Source: Thermohalobaculum sp050043005
GTDB lineage: Bacteria; Pseudomonadota; Alphaproteobacteria; Rhodobacterales; Rhodobacteraceae
DNA: 20,527 nucleotides
Direction: 5' to 3'
NCBI GenBank assembly: GCA_050043005.1
Contig: JBHJIZ010000071.1
Coordinates: 1 to 20,527, forward strand
Shown: positions 7,222 to 15,109 of the stretch, piece after piece
How the letters are laid out: each line of letters opens with the position of its first letter
How positions within the stretch are numbered: position 1 is the stretch's first letter
Made by a program: the position numbers and the translations under genes
The notes under the pieces: model-generated
What the model was told of the DNA's origin: nothing
What the model saw: only the letters and a program-made list of their open reading frames with translations
The model's database searches: none

Positions 7222-7538
7222 TCCTTAGTTCCGCGAGATTTACTTCGTTGAGCCCGGATCTGCCTTAACCGTATGGTCGCGCAATTAATTGTGGTGAGTC
7301 CGGTTTAACCAAGTCCCTTGGCGTCGATTTAATCTACCAACCTTATTCATGGTTGAAACGGCTGATGCTTTGGCCGAACCCTAGACATCCCGGCACGCAT
7401 CGCCGGCAGACTTCCACAGAAGTGTTTCACAAGACACAAGGTTGGGGCGCTCAGCACCTCGGCAGACATGTGGAGGCACGCGCACATGACAAGATCCCGA
7501 AGCACGTGGCTTTCAGTCTCGATCGGTCAGGCATGATC
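7222..7538. other. 317-base non-coding spacer before cpaA
   Basis: No convincing gene is seen. An open frame from 7353 runs into cpaA, but its first 60 residues are low in hydrophobic pattern and unlike any prepilin peptidase leader. The first part is relatively AT-rich (TTAATT, TTTAACC, TTTAATC). It has two small inverted repeats, CCAAG-3-CTTGG (7309-7321) and CAACC-8-GGTTG (7338-7355), too weak to call terminators. It probably holds the end of the prs transcript and the promoter of cpaA. I could not identify a -35/-10 pair or a CtrA-type site with confidence. Confidence 0.4.
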
Positions 7539-8027
7539 ATGGCGGAGGGTACAATCTTCGGCATTGTCGCCTCGTTGATCTTCATGGGCGCAATGGTGCA
7601 CGTCCTGTATACAGACCTGACGCAGGAGCGCATACACAACTGGGTCATCATCGGGTTGATCGCGCTTTATCTGCCCCTGGGTTTTGCTGCAGGCTTCGAG
7701 CTTCAGGATCTCGCGATGGGCTTCGGGGCCGGGCTGATTGTCTTCATGGCGGGCTTCGGATGCTTCACGATGGGCTGGTTGGACGCGGGCGACGTCAAAC
7801 TCGCTGCCGTCAGCGCAATGTGGCTGGGGCCGACTGTGGTCTTCCACTACCTGTTGTGGACGGCAATCCTGGGCACGATGATCACTTTTGCAATCCTTGC
7901 CCTGCGACGGAAGCGGGCGCTGGAGGAAGGTCGGGAGTTCCGACGCGGCCTGCCACTGCCCTATGCGCCCGGCATGGCGCTGGCTGCGATCATCCTGTTC
8001 CCGCAGTCCGGATGGGGTACGTTCTGA
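7539..8027 (+). CDS. CpaA-type prepilin peptidase (A24 family), orphan
   Basis: The protein has 162 residues, mostly hydrophobic, the size of the short CpaA/TadV prepilin peptidases that lack the N-methylation domain. The two catalytic aspartates of the family are visible: D26 in YTDLTQERIHNW and D85 in LDAGDVKL (the GXGD-type site, here AGD). The C-terminal LPYAPGMALAAIILF matches the usual last helix. The start at 7539 is chosen because GGTCAGG lies 7 bases before it; an ATG at 7533 is the alternative. These inner-membrane aspartic proteases cleave Flp-type prepilins of Tad pili. No pilin or other tad/cpa gene is in the window, so its substrate must be encoded elsewhere. serS follows after 80 bases. 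Confidence 0.85.
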   Translation: MAEGTIFGIVASLIFMGAMVHVLYTDLTQERIHNWVIIGLIALYLPLGFAAGFELQDLAMGFGAGLIVFMAGFGCFTMGWLDAGDVKLAAVSAMWLGPTVVFHYLLWTAILGTMITFAILALRRKRALEEGREFRRGLPLPYAPGMALAAIILFPQSGWGTF

Positions 8028-8107
8028 TGCGTATCGGCGCGCAGGTGCTGGCCACCCGCGAAGCGATCGGGTAAAGACCCCGGCGATTGTCAGCCGGAGA
8101 AACTCCA

Positions 8108-9400
8108 ATGCACGATATCCGCCTGATCCGAGAGGATCCCGCAGCTTTCGACGCCATGCTTGCGCGCCGGGGCCTGTCGGCGATGTCATCGGAGATTCTG
8201 GCGATCGCTCAGCGCCGCCGCGAGGCCGTGACGGCCTCGGAAGCGGCCCTTGCTGCCCGAAACGCGGCCTCCAAGGATGTCGGAAAAGCCAAAGCCACCG
8301 GTGATGAAGCCGAATTCGAACGTCTGCGCCAGCTTGTTGGCGACAAGAAGGACGAGATTGCGCGGCTGGAAGAAGACGCCCGCACCGCCAGCGAGGATCT
8401 CAACACCATCCTGATGGGTCTGCCCAACGCGCCGCTGGACGATGTGCCCGAGGGAGCGGACGAAGCCGATAACGTCGAGATCAAGCGTTGGGGAAACCCA
8501 CGCAACTTCGACTTCGATCCGCGTGAGCATTTCGAAATCGGTGAAGCCATGGGCGGGATGGATTTCGAGATGGCAGCGAAGCTGTCAGGCTCGCGCTTCA
8601 TGGTTCTCAAAGGTGCGATGATCCGCCTGCACCGAGCTCTCGCGCAGTTCATGCTGGACACACATGTCGATGAAAACGGTTTGACGGAATGCTGGACGCC
8701 GGTCCTGGTCCGCGACGAGGCGATGATCGGGACGGGTCAATTGCCGAAATTCGCGGAGGACAGCTATCAGACCACGAACGGCTGGTGGCTGATCCCGACC
8801 GCCGAGGTCACGCTGACCAACATGGCGGCAGGCGAGATCACCGACGAGACGTCCCTGCCCCGGCGCTACACGGCATGGACCCAGTGCTTCCGGTCCGAGG
8901 CGGGAAGTGCGGGCAAGGATACGCGTGGCATGCTGCGTCAGCACCAATTCGAGAAGGTCGAGATGGTTTCGATCACCTCGCCTGACACCAGTTTGGACGA
9001 ACACGCGCGTATGCCCGCCTGTGCTGAGGGCATTCTGGAGAAGCTGGAGTTGCCGTTCCGTACGGTCGTCCTGTGCACCGGCGACATGGGTTTCGGCGCA
9101 CGCAAGACCCATGACATCGAGGTCTGGCTGCCCGGACAGAATGCCTATCGCGAGATCAGTTCATGTTCGGTCTGCGGTGACTTCCAGGCCCGACGCATGA
9201 ATGCACGATTCCGCAGAACCGGCGAGAAACGGCCCGAATTCGTGCACACTCTGAACGGATCAGGGTTGGCGGTTGGCCGGGCGCTGATTGCGGTGATTGA
9301 AAACTATCAGGATCGTGACGGCGGTGTGACGATTCCGAAGGTTTTACGTCCCTATATGAGGGGAGCCCAGCGCATAGATCCGGCGGGCACACTGACCTGA
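8108..9400 (+). CDS. serS: Seryl-tRNA synthetase
   Basis: This is a class II aminoacyl-tRNA synthetase charging tRNA-Ser (and tRNA-Sec where present) in the cytosol. It has 430 residues, the normal bacterial length. The N-terminal MHDIRLIREDPAAFDAMLARRG leads into a helical arm at about 28-110 that contacts the long variable arm of the tRNA. The catalytic core shows the motif 1 region (TPVLVRDEAMIGTGQLPKF), motif 2 (QCFRSEAGSAGKDTRG, then LRQHQFEKVE) and motif 3 (LNGSGLAVGRALIAVIENYQ). The ATG at 8108 has GGAGA 7 bases upstream; a TTG at 8087 is less likely. A lipoprotein gene follows after 81 bases. Confidence 0.97.
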   Translation: MHDIRLIREDPAAFDAMLARRGLSAMSSEILAIAQRRREAVTASEAALAARNAASKDVGKAKATGDEAEFERLRQLVGDKKDEIARLEEDARTASEDLNTILMGLPNAPLDDVPEGADEADNVEIKRWGNPRNFDFDPREHFEIGEAMGGMDFEMAAKLSGSRFMVLKGAMIRLHRALAQFMLDTHVDENGLTECWTPVLVRDEAMIGTGQLPKFAEDSYQTTNGWWLIPTAEVTLTNMAAGEITDETSLPRRYTAWTQCFRSEAGSAGKDTRGMLRQHQFEKVEMVSITSPDTSLDEHARMPACAEGILEKLELPFRTVVLCTGDMGFGARKTHDIEVWLPGQNAYREISSCSVCGDFQARRMNARFRRTGEKRPEFVHTLNGSGLAVGRALIAVIENYQDRDGGVTIPKVLRPYMRGAQRIDPAGTLT

Positions 9401-9441
9401 CCCGTGACAAGGCAGCGCGCCACGCCGGACCGAATCATCAG

Positions 9442-9460
9442 ACCGCGTTATACTCGCGGT
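9442..9460. promoter_or_regulatory. Inverted repeat centred on a -10-like TATACT before the lipoprotein gene
   Basis: ACCGCG and CGCGGT are perfect 6-bp arms around a 7-base centre that contains TATACT (9449-9454), a good -10 hexamer. No clear -35 sits 17 bases upstream. The lipoprotein ATG is at 9482 behind AGAGG. The arrangement could be a promoter with a repressor site over the -10, or a weak hairpin after serS. It lacks a U-run. Confidence 0.35.
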
Positions 9461-9481
9461 AGAAAAGTAGAAGAGGTTTCG

Positions 9482-10324
9482 ATGAGCAGTCGGAAAATGT
9501 CGACCCTGAACGGCGTGATCTTCATCGGGCTGGCCTGTGTCCTCGCCGCCTGTGCGGACGAAGGACAACCGCCCGCAGCGAGCAGCGAGGCGCAGTCAAC
9601 GTCTCAGCAGGCGACGTCTCAACAGGCTACGTCTCAGCAGGCGACGTCACCCGCCGCGGCGCAGCAGTCGCAAAGCATTGGCCGCATATCGCTGGAGAAC
9701 TGTCAGACCCCGGACAACGGAAAGGTGCTCTTCAGGGTCTCCAGAACGCCGCTGTCGATCCCTTCCGCAGAGATCCAAGAAACGGTTCCCCGCGGTCTGA
9801 GCAACACGTTCACAGCCGAACAGGCGATGGCCGAGCTTCAGCGGCAGGCATCGACAGGTGCAGGGTGTCCCGGCAAGCCGCTAGACTTGCTTGCGCTCGG
9901 CATTCAGGTCCCTGACCAAAACACACTCTTGCGAGGGACCATCGGACTGATCGCGACGAATTCGGCTGCCCAGGCAGCCGAGTACGCCAAGTTCACAACG
10001 AGACTTCAGACCCAGACACCGAAGACCTGCAGCCAAGTTGACGGTGGCTTGCTGCTTTGCCCGGCTACGCAGAAAATCGGGAACCGCGATGTCGAGATTG
10101 CATATGTCGTGTCGACGGATCGAACCAAGAAAATGCGCTCCGGCGGACCTCTTGCCGCGCAATGCGGGCGGCAGGGCCAGAGCATCGGAAACTGTAAACT
10201 GATCGACCTCGACAGTCAGGGGACTGCGTTCGAAGCGAGCTTGAAGAACGCGCAGTTCACCACGGCATCGCTGGATCAGGCATGGCGCGCTGCCCAAGCC
10301 GCAATAGACCAACGGCGGCAGTAA
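9482..10324 (+). CDS. Predicted lipoprotein of unknown function
   Basis: The protein has 280 residues. The N-terminus is a lipoprotein signal peptide (MSSRKMSTLNGVIFIGLACV) ending in the lipobox LAAC, with lipidation at C24. The residue after it is Ala, not Asp, so the protein probably goes to the outer membrane. Residues about 37-60 are a Ser/Gln/Ala/Thr linker made of TSQQA repeats. The mature domain has six more cysteines (around ENCQT, GAGCPG, KTCSQ, LLLCPA, AAQCGR, GNCKL), which may form disulfides in the periplasm. I do not recognise the domain. The ATG at 9482 has AGAGG 5 bases before it; a start at 9404 would place the signal peptide internally. surE lies 112 bases further on, so it may be a separate unit. 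Confidence 0.75.
   Translation: MSSRKMSTLNGVIFIGLACVLAACADEGQPPAASSEAQSTSQQATSQQATSQQATSPAAAQQSQSIGRISLENCQTPDNGKVLFRVSRTPLSIPSAEIQETVPRGLSNTFTAEQAMAELQRQASTGAGCPGKPLDLLALGIQVPDQNTLLRGTIGLIATNSAAQAAEYAKFTTRLQTQTPKTCSQVDGGLLLCPATQKIGNRDVEIAYVVSTDRTKKMRSGGPLAAQCGRQGQSIGNCKLIDLDSQGTAFEASLKNAQFTTASLDQAWRAAQAAIDQRRQ
9599..9650 (+). repeat. 15-bp tandem repeat within the lipoprotein linker
   Basis: Three near-identical 15-bp units begin at 9599, 9614 and 9629 (ACGTCTCAGCAGGCG and variants), followed by a partial fourth unit ACGTCAC. Units 1 and 3 are identical; unit 2 has two changes. The unit length is a multiple of three, so copy-number changes keep the frame and would only lengthen or shorten the TSQQA linker. 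Confidence 0.8.
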
Positions 10325-10436
10325 GCCTGGACGACATCACGCTCTGGCAAGAAAAACATCGTTGACAGTGAGCGCAACGCTGGACCTGCCCGCGCCCACC
10401 GCGTAAGACCCGCCGAAGCGGCAGGGGGTTTCACGC

Positions 10437-11234
10437 ATGCGCATTCTTGTCACCAATGACGACGGCATAAATGCGCCCGGTCTGGCTATTGCCGAGCGGA
10501 TTGCACATGACATTGCCGGGGCGGACGGCGAGGTCTGGGTCGTGGCACCCGAGGGCGAGCGATCCGGTGTGGGCCACTGCATTTCCTATGTCGGCCCCGT
10601 TCGATATGCACAGCAAGGTGAGCGGCGTTACTCGGTAGATGGGTATCCGGCAGACTGCGTGCTGATCGGACTGAACCAGATCCTGCAGGGCAAGCCGGTC
10701 GACCTAGTGCTGTCCGGTGTCAATCGTGGGCACAATGTGGCCGAGGACGTTGTTTATTCCGGGACAGCAGGCGCCGCTATGGAGGGCGGGCTCAACCGGG
10801 TCCGGTCGATTGCTCTGAGCCAGTTTTATCGTTCGACCGATGGTGCACCCGACGATCTTTGGTCAGCGTCGCGCACGCTTGGGACCGAAGCCGTCAGGGC
10901 CGTTCTTGCGATGCCGTCCACGGACACGGTGTTCTACAATGTCAACTTCCCGGCTGTGGATGCGAGCGATGTGGCCGGCATCAAAGTCTGTCCGCAGGGC
11001 ATCCGCGCTGAAGCGACTTTCGAGGTTACGGATGTCACCTCTCCCAGCGGCCGGACGTTCCACTTCTACAAGCACCGAACGGCCAACATCTCGGCCCCCG
11101 AAGGATCGGATGCGCGCCTCTGCATCGAAGGCTGGATCACCGTGACCCCGCTGCGGCCGAACCTGACGGCGCATGACCTGATGGACGCCGCCGTAGGCGC
11201 CCTGCCCGCATCGTTCCCGTCCGCGGCGCCGTGA
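10437..11234 (+). CDS. surE: 5'/3'-nucleotidase SurE
   Basis: SurE is a metal-dependent phosphatase that removes 5' or 3' phosphates from nucleotides and some polyphosphate ends, linked to stationary-phase survival. The protein has 265 residues and shows the metal site NDDG (D8, D9), S43 in GERSGVGH and N96 in SGVNRGHN, plus VYSGTAGAAMEG. These correspond to the known D8/D9/S39/N92 set of the E. coli enzyme. The start has AGGGGG about 10 bases upstream. Its stop codon overlaps the GTG of pcm (GTGA at 11231-11234), so the two are translationally coupled. The order surE-pcm-nlpD is also found in gammaproteobacteria such as E. coli. Confidence 0.97.
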   Translation: MRILVTNDDGINAPGLAIAERIAHDIAGADGEVWVVAPEGERSGVGHCISYVGPVRYAQQGERRYSVDGYPADCVLIGLNQILQGKPVDLVLSGVNRGHNVAEDVVYSGTAGAAMEGGLNRVRSIALSQFYRSTDGAPDDLWSASRTLGTEAVRAVLAMPSTDTVFYNVNFPAVDASDVAGIKVCPQGIRAEATFEVTDVTSPSGRTFHFYKHRTANISAPEGSDARLCIEGWITVTPLRPNLTAHDLMDAAVGALPASFPSAAP

Positions 11235-11920
11235 CGGTCGACCGCCATCCGGCAGGCCCGTCGCCGCGTGCCGAGGCGCTGATGCAATTGCTTCTATCGC
11301 TGCGAAATCACGGGGTCACTGACAAGCGCGTCCTGACAGCATTCGAGAAAACGCCGCGCGACCTGTTTGTCGACCGCCCGTTCATGGATCGCGCTCATGC
11401 CGACAGCGCCTTGCCAATTTCCTGCGGGCAGACGATCTCGCAACCCTCGGTCGTTGGGATCATGACGCAGGCACTGTCCGTGACTTCGCGGTGCAAAGTG
11501 CTCGAGGTCGGTGCAGGGTCGGGTTATCAGGCGGCCATCCTGGCGCGACTGGCGCGCCGGGTGTATGCAATCGAGCGTCATCGCGAGCTGGCACTGGCGG
11601 CAAGGTCCCGCATGACGGAATTGGACCTGGCGAACGTTACAGTCCGGACCGGCGATGGGACGCAGGGCTGGCCGGAGCAGGCGCCCTTTGATCGTATCAT
11701 CGTGTCCGCCGCCGCAGAGGACGCGCCATCGAAGCTGTTGGAACAATTGCGCCCCGGTGGCATTATGGTTCTGCCGGTTGGGCAGACGGACGACGTGCAG
11801 ACCCTGATCAGGATCGAAAAGACCGAGAACGGCCTAGACTATCAGGAACTCACGAACGTGCTGTTCGTCCCGCTCGTTGCGGGAATGCCAAGCGGTCTGG
11901 ACGAGCAACAGATCAGGTAG
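11231..11920 (+). CDS. pcm: Protein-L-isoaspartate O-methyltransferase
   Basis: Pcm methylates L-isoaspartyl residues formed by ageing of Asp and Asn, starting their repair. The protein has 229 residues. Motifs seen are CGQTISQP (65-72, substrate side), the SAM-binding motif I KVLEVGAGSGYQ (89-100), the acidic turn YAIERHREL, the later GDGTQGWPEQAPFDRIIVSAA, and RPGGIMVLPVG. The start is GTG in a 4-base overlap with surE. nlpD follows after 20 bases with its own strong ribosome site, so all three are likely one transcript. Confidence 0.95.
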   Translation: MTVDRHPAGPSPRAEALMQLLLSLRNHGVTDKRVLTAFEKTPRDLFVDRPFMDRAHADSALPISCGQTISQPSVVGIMTQALSVTSRCKVLEVGAGSGYQAAILARLARRVYAIERHRELALAARSRMTELDLANVTVRTGDGTQGWPEQAPFDRIIVSAAAEDAPSKLLEQLRPGGIMVLPVGQTDDVQTLIRIEKTENGLDYQELTNVLFVPLVAGMPSGLDEQQIR

Positions 11921-11940
11921 GGACAGGAGAGGTACGAGCA

Positions 11941-13167
11941 ATGTCCGAGAGCACACGAAACGGATCCGGGCTGACGGTCGGACGCGCGAGCCGCGTCCTT
12001 GCATTCGTTCTGGTAGCGACGATGGCCGCGTGCGCGTCGAAACGGGACGCGCCTGCACCGGCTGAAGTCCGGGGGACCGACCCTAACATCGGTGCCAAGC
12101 GCGCTGGTGCCAACACGCTCAACAATCAGGTCGTCGCGAAACCCGATAGCAACGGCATCGTGACCTATGACGGATACCAATCTGTCATTGCGCGTAACGG
12201 CGACAGCGTAGCATCGGTTGCCGAGCGCATCGGCCTTTCGGCATCGGAACTCGGGGCCTACAATGGCTTGTCTGCCGGTTTCGCGCTGGAGCAGGGCCAG
12301 GAACTGGTGTTGCCGCCCCGCCCGGGCGGATACGGTCCGAACGGCGACCGTGCGGCCATAACCGCTCCTGCAGCGGGAACGGCGGTTGCAACCGCCTCGA
12401 CGCCCGCAACAGGCTCGACGATACAACAAACGCCGATCGGCGCGGATCCTGCGGTCACTGCGAAGGGCGTTCCCGTACCATCCGAACAGGCGCCGGACGC
12501 CGGGCAAGACGCGTGGTCACCTGATCTCGCAGCAGCAGCGATCGATCGTTCCGTTGGTCTTCAGTCTGACGGTACGCTGGGGGCTCCACCAAGCGCGAAT
12601 CAACCCGTACCACCTGAGCCGACGAAGCGCCGTGAACTGGAAAGCCCGGATCTTGGCCAGTACCAGACCGAAGCTTCAGCGACATCAGCACCGTTGCCCC
12701 GGCCTGAACCGGGCGCAACCGCCACGGGTTCTCCGCAAGACGATGCGGTCGACTCTGTGGTTGCCGCAGCGACTGCTGCACCAACCCCTGGGCTGAACTT
12801 GCGGCGCCCGGTTTCCGGACCCGTCGCCGTTGGTTTCAACAAGGGCGCAGGCCCGTCGCGGAATGATGGTGTCGACTTTGCAGCGCCCGCCGGAAGCCCG
12901 GTCGTCGCCGCAGCCGATGGCGAGGTCGCATTGGTCTCACAGTCGCTGAGCGGGCTCGGCACGATCGTTCTGGTGCGGCATCCGGATGAATACCTGACAG
13001 TTTATGGCCGGATTGATGGCGTGCTGGTCAACAAAGGGGACCGGGTCGTCGCAGGCCAGCAGATCGGTATCGTCTCGAATGCAGCGGCGCCGGCAGAGCC
13101 CCGGATGCATTTCGAAGTCCGGCGCGGTGCGGAAAGCCTGGATCCGATGTCGTTCTTCACGTCCTAG
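11941..13167 (+). CDS. nlpD: NlpD-like lipoprotein with LysM and degenerate LytM (M23) domain
   Basis: The protein has 408 residues. A lipoprotein signal ends in the lipobox MAAC (C31). A LysM domain lies at about 81-126 (VIARNGDSVASVAERIGLSA, LEQGQELVLPP). A long Ala/Pro-rich linker leads to a C-terminal LytM/M23 fold at about 285-405 (LRRPVSGPVAVGFN, VRHPDEYLTVYGRIDG, MHFEVRRG). In active M23 peptidases the zinc ligands are His in HXGXD and His in the YGH strand. Here the first position reads NDGVD and the second YGR, and only HFEVR keeps its His. Like E. coli NlpD and EnvC, it is therefore probably not an enzyme but an activator of cell-wall amidases during division. A strong ribosome site (AGGAGAGG) precedes it. 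A methyltransferase gene follows after 16 bases. Confidence 0.92.
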   Translation: MSESTRNGSGLTVGRASRVLAFVLVATMAACASKRDAPAPAEVRGTDPNIGAKRAGANTLNNQVVAKPDSNGIVTYDGYQSVIARNGDSVASVAERIGLSASELGAYNGLSAGFALEQGQELVLPPRPGGYGPNGDRAAITAPAAGTAVATASTPATGSTIQQTPIGADPAVTAKGVPVPSEQAPDAGQDAWSPDLAAAAIDRSVGLQSDGTLGAPPSANQPVPPEPTKRRELESPDLGQYQTEASATSAPLPRPEPGATATGSPQDDAVDSVVAAATAAPTPGLNLRRPVSGPVAVGFNKGAGPSRNDGVDFAAPAGSPVVAAADGEVALVSQSLSGLGTIVLVRHPDEYLTVYGRIDGVLVNKGDRVVAGQQIGIVSNAAAPAEPRMHFEVRRGAESLDPMSFFTS

Positions 13168-13183
13168 GGCGCCGATCCGCAGT

Positions 13184-13750
13184 ATGGGGTATGCCGAGAC
13201 GCGGTTGCGGGTTGCGAAGTCCCTGCCCAAGAACGCGATTGGAGCCGAGATCGGCGTCTGGAAGGGTGACTTTTCGGCGATCTTGTTGCGGGAGGCACAG
13301 CCATCCTGTCTGCACCTGATCGATCCCTGGCAAATCCAGAGCGATCCAGGCCATGTGGAGGCCTGGTACGGCGCATCTTCGGGCGTGGACATGGATGCGA
13401 TCCATCAACATGTCGTCGCCCGCTTTGCGCGTGAGATCGGATTGGGTCAGATCAGCGTGCACCGCGCGACCTCGTATAACGCCATGCAAGCACTCGAGGA
13501 CGCCAGTCTGGACTTCGTCTATGTCGACGGGGACCATGCCTACGAGGCCGTGAAGCTGGACTTGATGATGTCTTACGCCAAAATCCGATCTGGCGGATTG
13601 CTTTGCGTCGACGATCACCGGACCGGAAAATGGTGGGGCGATGGCGTGGTCCGTGCCGTAAACGAATTGTTGGGGACGTATTCGAGCGGAGCGCAGGTGA
13701 TGTTCTGCGCTGACAGTCAGATGATCATCCGGAAGACTTTGTCTATGTGA
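13184..13750 (+). CDS. Small class I SAM-dependent methyltransferase (Methyltransf_24-like)
   Basis: The protein has 188 residues. Motif I is seen as IGAEIGVWKGDFSAILL near residues 19-35, the second acidic strand as LHLIDPW, the post-motif region as DFVYVDGDHAYEAVKLDL, and a later strand as SGGLLCVDDH. This resembles the small Methyltransf_24 group found with sugar, glycan or lipid modification genes; the substrate is unknown. The ATG at 13184 is 16 bases after nlpD; the frame stays open upstream inside nlpD, which is taken as chance. It lies at the end of the surE-pcm-nlpD run and faces the DUF815 gene with only 31 bases between the stop codons. Confidence 0.8.
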   Translation: MGYAETRLRVAKSLPKNAIGAEIGVWKGDFSAILLREAQPSCLHLIDPWQIQSDPGHVEAWYGASSGVDMDAIHQHVVARFAREIGLGQISVHRATSYNAMQALEDASLDFVYVDGDHAYEAVKLDLMMSYAKIRSGGLLCVDDHRTGKWWGDGVVRAVNELLGTYSSGAQVMFCADSQMIIRKTLSM

Positions 13751-13781
13751 GCAATCATGCGATTGCGCCGACACACGTCGA

Positions 13782-14645
13782 TCAGGCTGGCATCGATACG
13801 CCCCTGCGACCCGCCAGATCCTGCACGAACTGCCAGTCGACCCGCCCCGAGACCGCACCGCGTGTCTGGCGCCACTCGATCGCCTCGGCGTGGAGGTCGT
13901 CGTCCGCGATGTCCAAACCGAAGCGACCGCAGTAGCCCCGGATCATCGCAAGGTATTCGTCCTGGCTGCAGGGATGGAAACCAAGCCACAGTCCGAACCG
14001 GTCGGACAAAGAGACTTTTTCTTCAGTCGCCTCGGATGGATTGATCGCCGAGGAACGCTCGTTCTCGATCATGTCGCGCGGCATCAGGTGGCGCCGGTTC
14101 GATGTCGCATAGAACAGCACATTCTCTGGCCGTCCCGCGACGCCGCCATCCAGTACCGCCTTCAAAGATTTATAGTGAGTGTCGTCCTTGTCGAAACTCA
14201 GATCGTCACAGAACACCAGGAAGCGTTGATCAACCTCACGGACCTGATCCATCAATCGCCCGATCGTCGGGATGTCCTCGCGCTGAATCTCGACCAGATG
14301 GATCCCGCCGGTCTCCTCGAATGCCGCTGCGTGAGCGGCCTTGACCAGCGAGGACTTGCCCATGCCACGCGCACCCCAGAGCAAGGCGTTGTTCGCCGCG
14401 AACCCGCGCGCAAAGTTCAGCGTGTTCTCCATCAGGGTGTCGCGGGCGCGGTCTATGCCGACCAGCAGATCCATCTCGACCCGGTTGACCCGTGGCACTG
14501 GCATCAGATGGTCCGGCTCGGTCGTCCACATCCATGCATTCGCCGCTGTCCAGTCCGGCAGCGGCCAGGGTGCAGGCGCGATCCGCTCCAGCGCCCCGGC
14601 AATCCGCTCCAGCGCTGCCAGGGTTCGTTCGTTTTGGTCGATCAT
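13782..14645 (-). CDS. DUF815 family AAA-type ATPase
   Basis: The protein has 287 residues. Walker A is GARGMGKSS (91-99), Walker B is RFLVFCDDLSFD (141-152), and a sensor-1-like asparagine is in YATSNRRHL (about 179-187). The N-terminal helix (ERTLAALERIAGALERI) is probably coiled. This matches DUF815, a family of predicted ATPases often found near tat or sec genes in alphaproteobacteria; its task is not established. The start codon overlaps the stop of the GFA gene (ATGA at 14642-14645), so the two are coupled. It ends the tatABC-led minus-strand cluster. Confidence 0.9.
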   Translation of the reverse strand: MIDQNERTLAALERIAGALERIAPAPWPLPDWTAANAWMWTTEPDHLMPVPRVNRVEMDLLVGIDRARDTLMENTLNFARGFAANNALLWGARGMGKSSLVKAAHAAAFEETGGIHLVEIQREDIPTIGRLMDQVREVDQRFLVFCDDLSFDKDDTHYKSLKAVLDGGVAGRPENVLFYATSNRRHLMPRDMIENERSSAINPSEATEEKVSLSDRFGLWLGFHPCSQDEYLAMIRGYCGRFGLDIADDDLHAEAIEWRQTRGAVSGRVDWQFVQDLAGRRGVSMPA

Positions 14646-15085
14646 GACGAGCCCCCCGTACTCTGCTCATTCAGATAGGCCTTCAAGAGAGCGTTCTGCT
14701 CAGCCTCGGTCGACTGCGCCGCGCCCGGCATCGCGTCGCGCCATGGCGCGCGACAATCGACAAAGATTTCCTCGGTGATACCCAGGTCGGTTTGATCGTC
14801 GAGCAATCCGACAGTGACATACTTCACCGGTCCGTCCATCATCCGCCAATAAAGCGGCGTGCCACACTCCGCGCAGATCGCCCGCACACCCCAGTCGCTG
14901 ATTGAGAACTCCTTGATATTTTCATCGCTGACAAACGTTACCTTTGAAACCGGAACGCTCATCATAGGCCCGCCGCCCGTCCAACGCTGGCATTGCGTAC
15001 AGTGGCAGGCGACGATCGCCAGCTTTGACAGAACAGCATCCAGGCGTACCGCCCCACATAGGCAGCCGCCGCTCCGCTCCATCAT
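14642..15085 (-). CDS. GFA-domain zinc-binding protein
   Basis: The protein has 147 residues and the cysteine pattern of the glutathione-dependent formaldehyde-activating (GFA) family: C8/C10 (GGCLCGAV), C27/C29/C32 (ACHCTQC) and C71/C74 (CAECGTPLYW), which bind zinc. Gfa itself was reported to speed the reaction of formaldehyde with glutathione, but most family members, including short ones such as this, have no shown activity. Start: two adjacent ATGs; the first (15083-15085) has GGGAG 9 bases upstream. It sits between tatC (24 bases) and the DUF815 gene (4-base overlap), so it is transcribed with them. I see no formaldehyde-oxidation gene nearby. Confidence 0.88.
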   Translation of the reverse strand: MMERSGGCLCGAVRLDAVLSKLAIVACHCTQCQRWTGGGPMMSVPVSKVTFVSDENIKEFSISDWGVRAICAECGTPLYWRMMDGPVKYVTVGLLDDQTDLGITEEIFVDCRAPWRDAMPGAAQSTEAEQNALLKAYLNEQSTGGSS

Positions 15086-15109
15086 GGCATGGTTCTCCCG
15101 CAGACCCGA

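Noticed and set aside
7260..7340. CtrA-type TTAA-N7-TTAAC sites before cpaA
   Set aside because: Several TTAA words occur, but no pair has the 7-base spacing.
11842..12507. Minus-strand frame opposite pcm and nlpD (221 codons)
   Set aside because: Its product is Arg/Cys-rich without any motif, and it lies fully under two well-supported genes.
13890..14678. Plus-strand frame of 262 codons opposite the DUF815 gene
   Set aside because: The minus-strand frame has Walker A and B motifs and start/stop coupling with its neighbour; this one has no recognisable domain.
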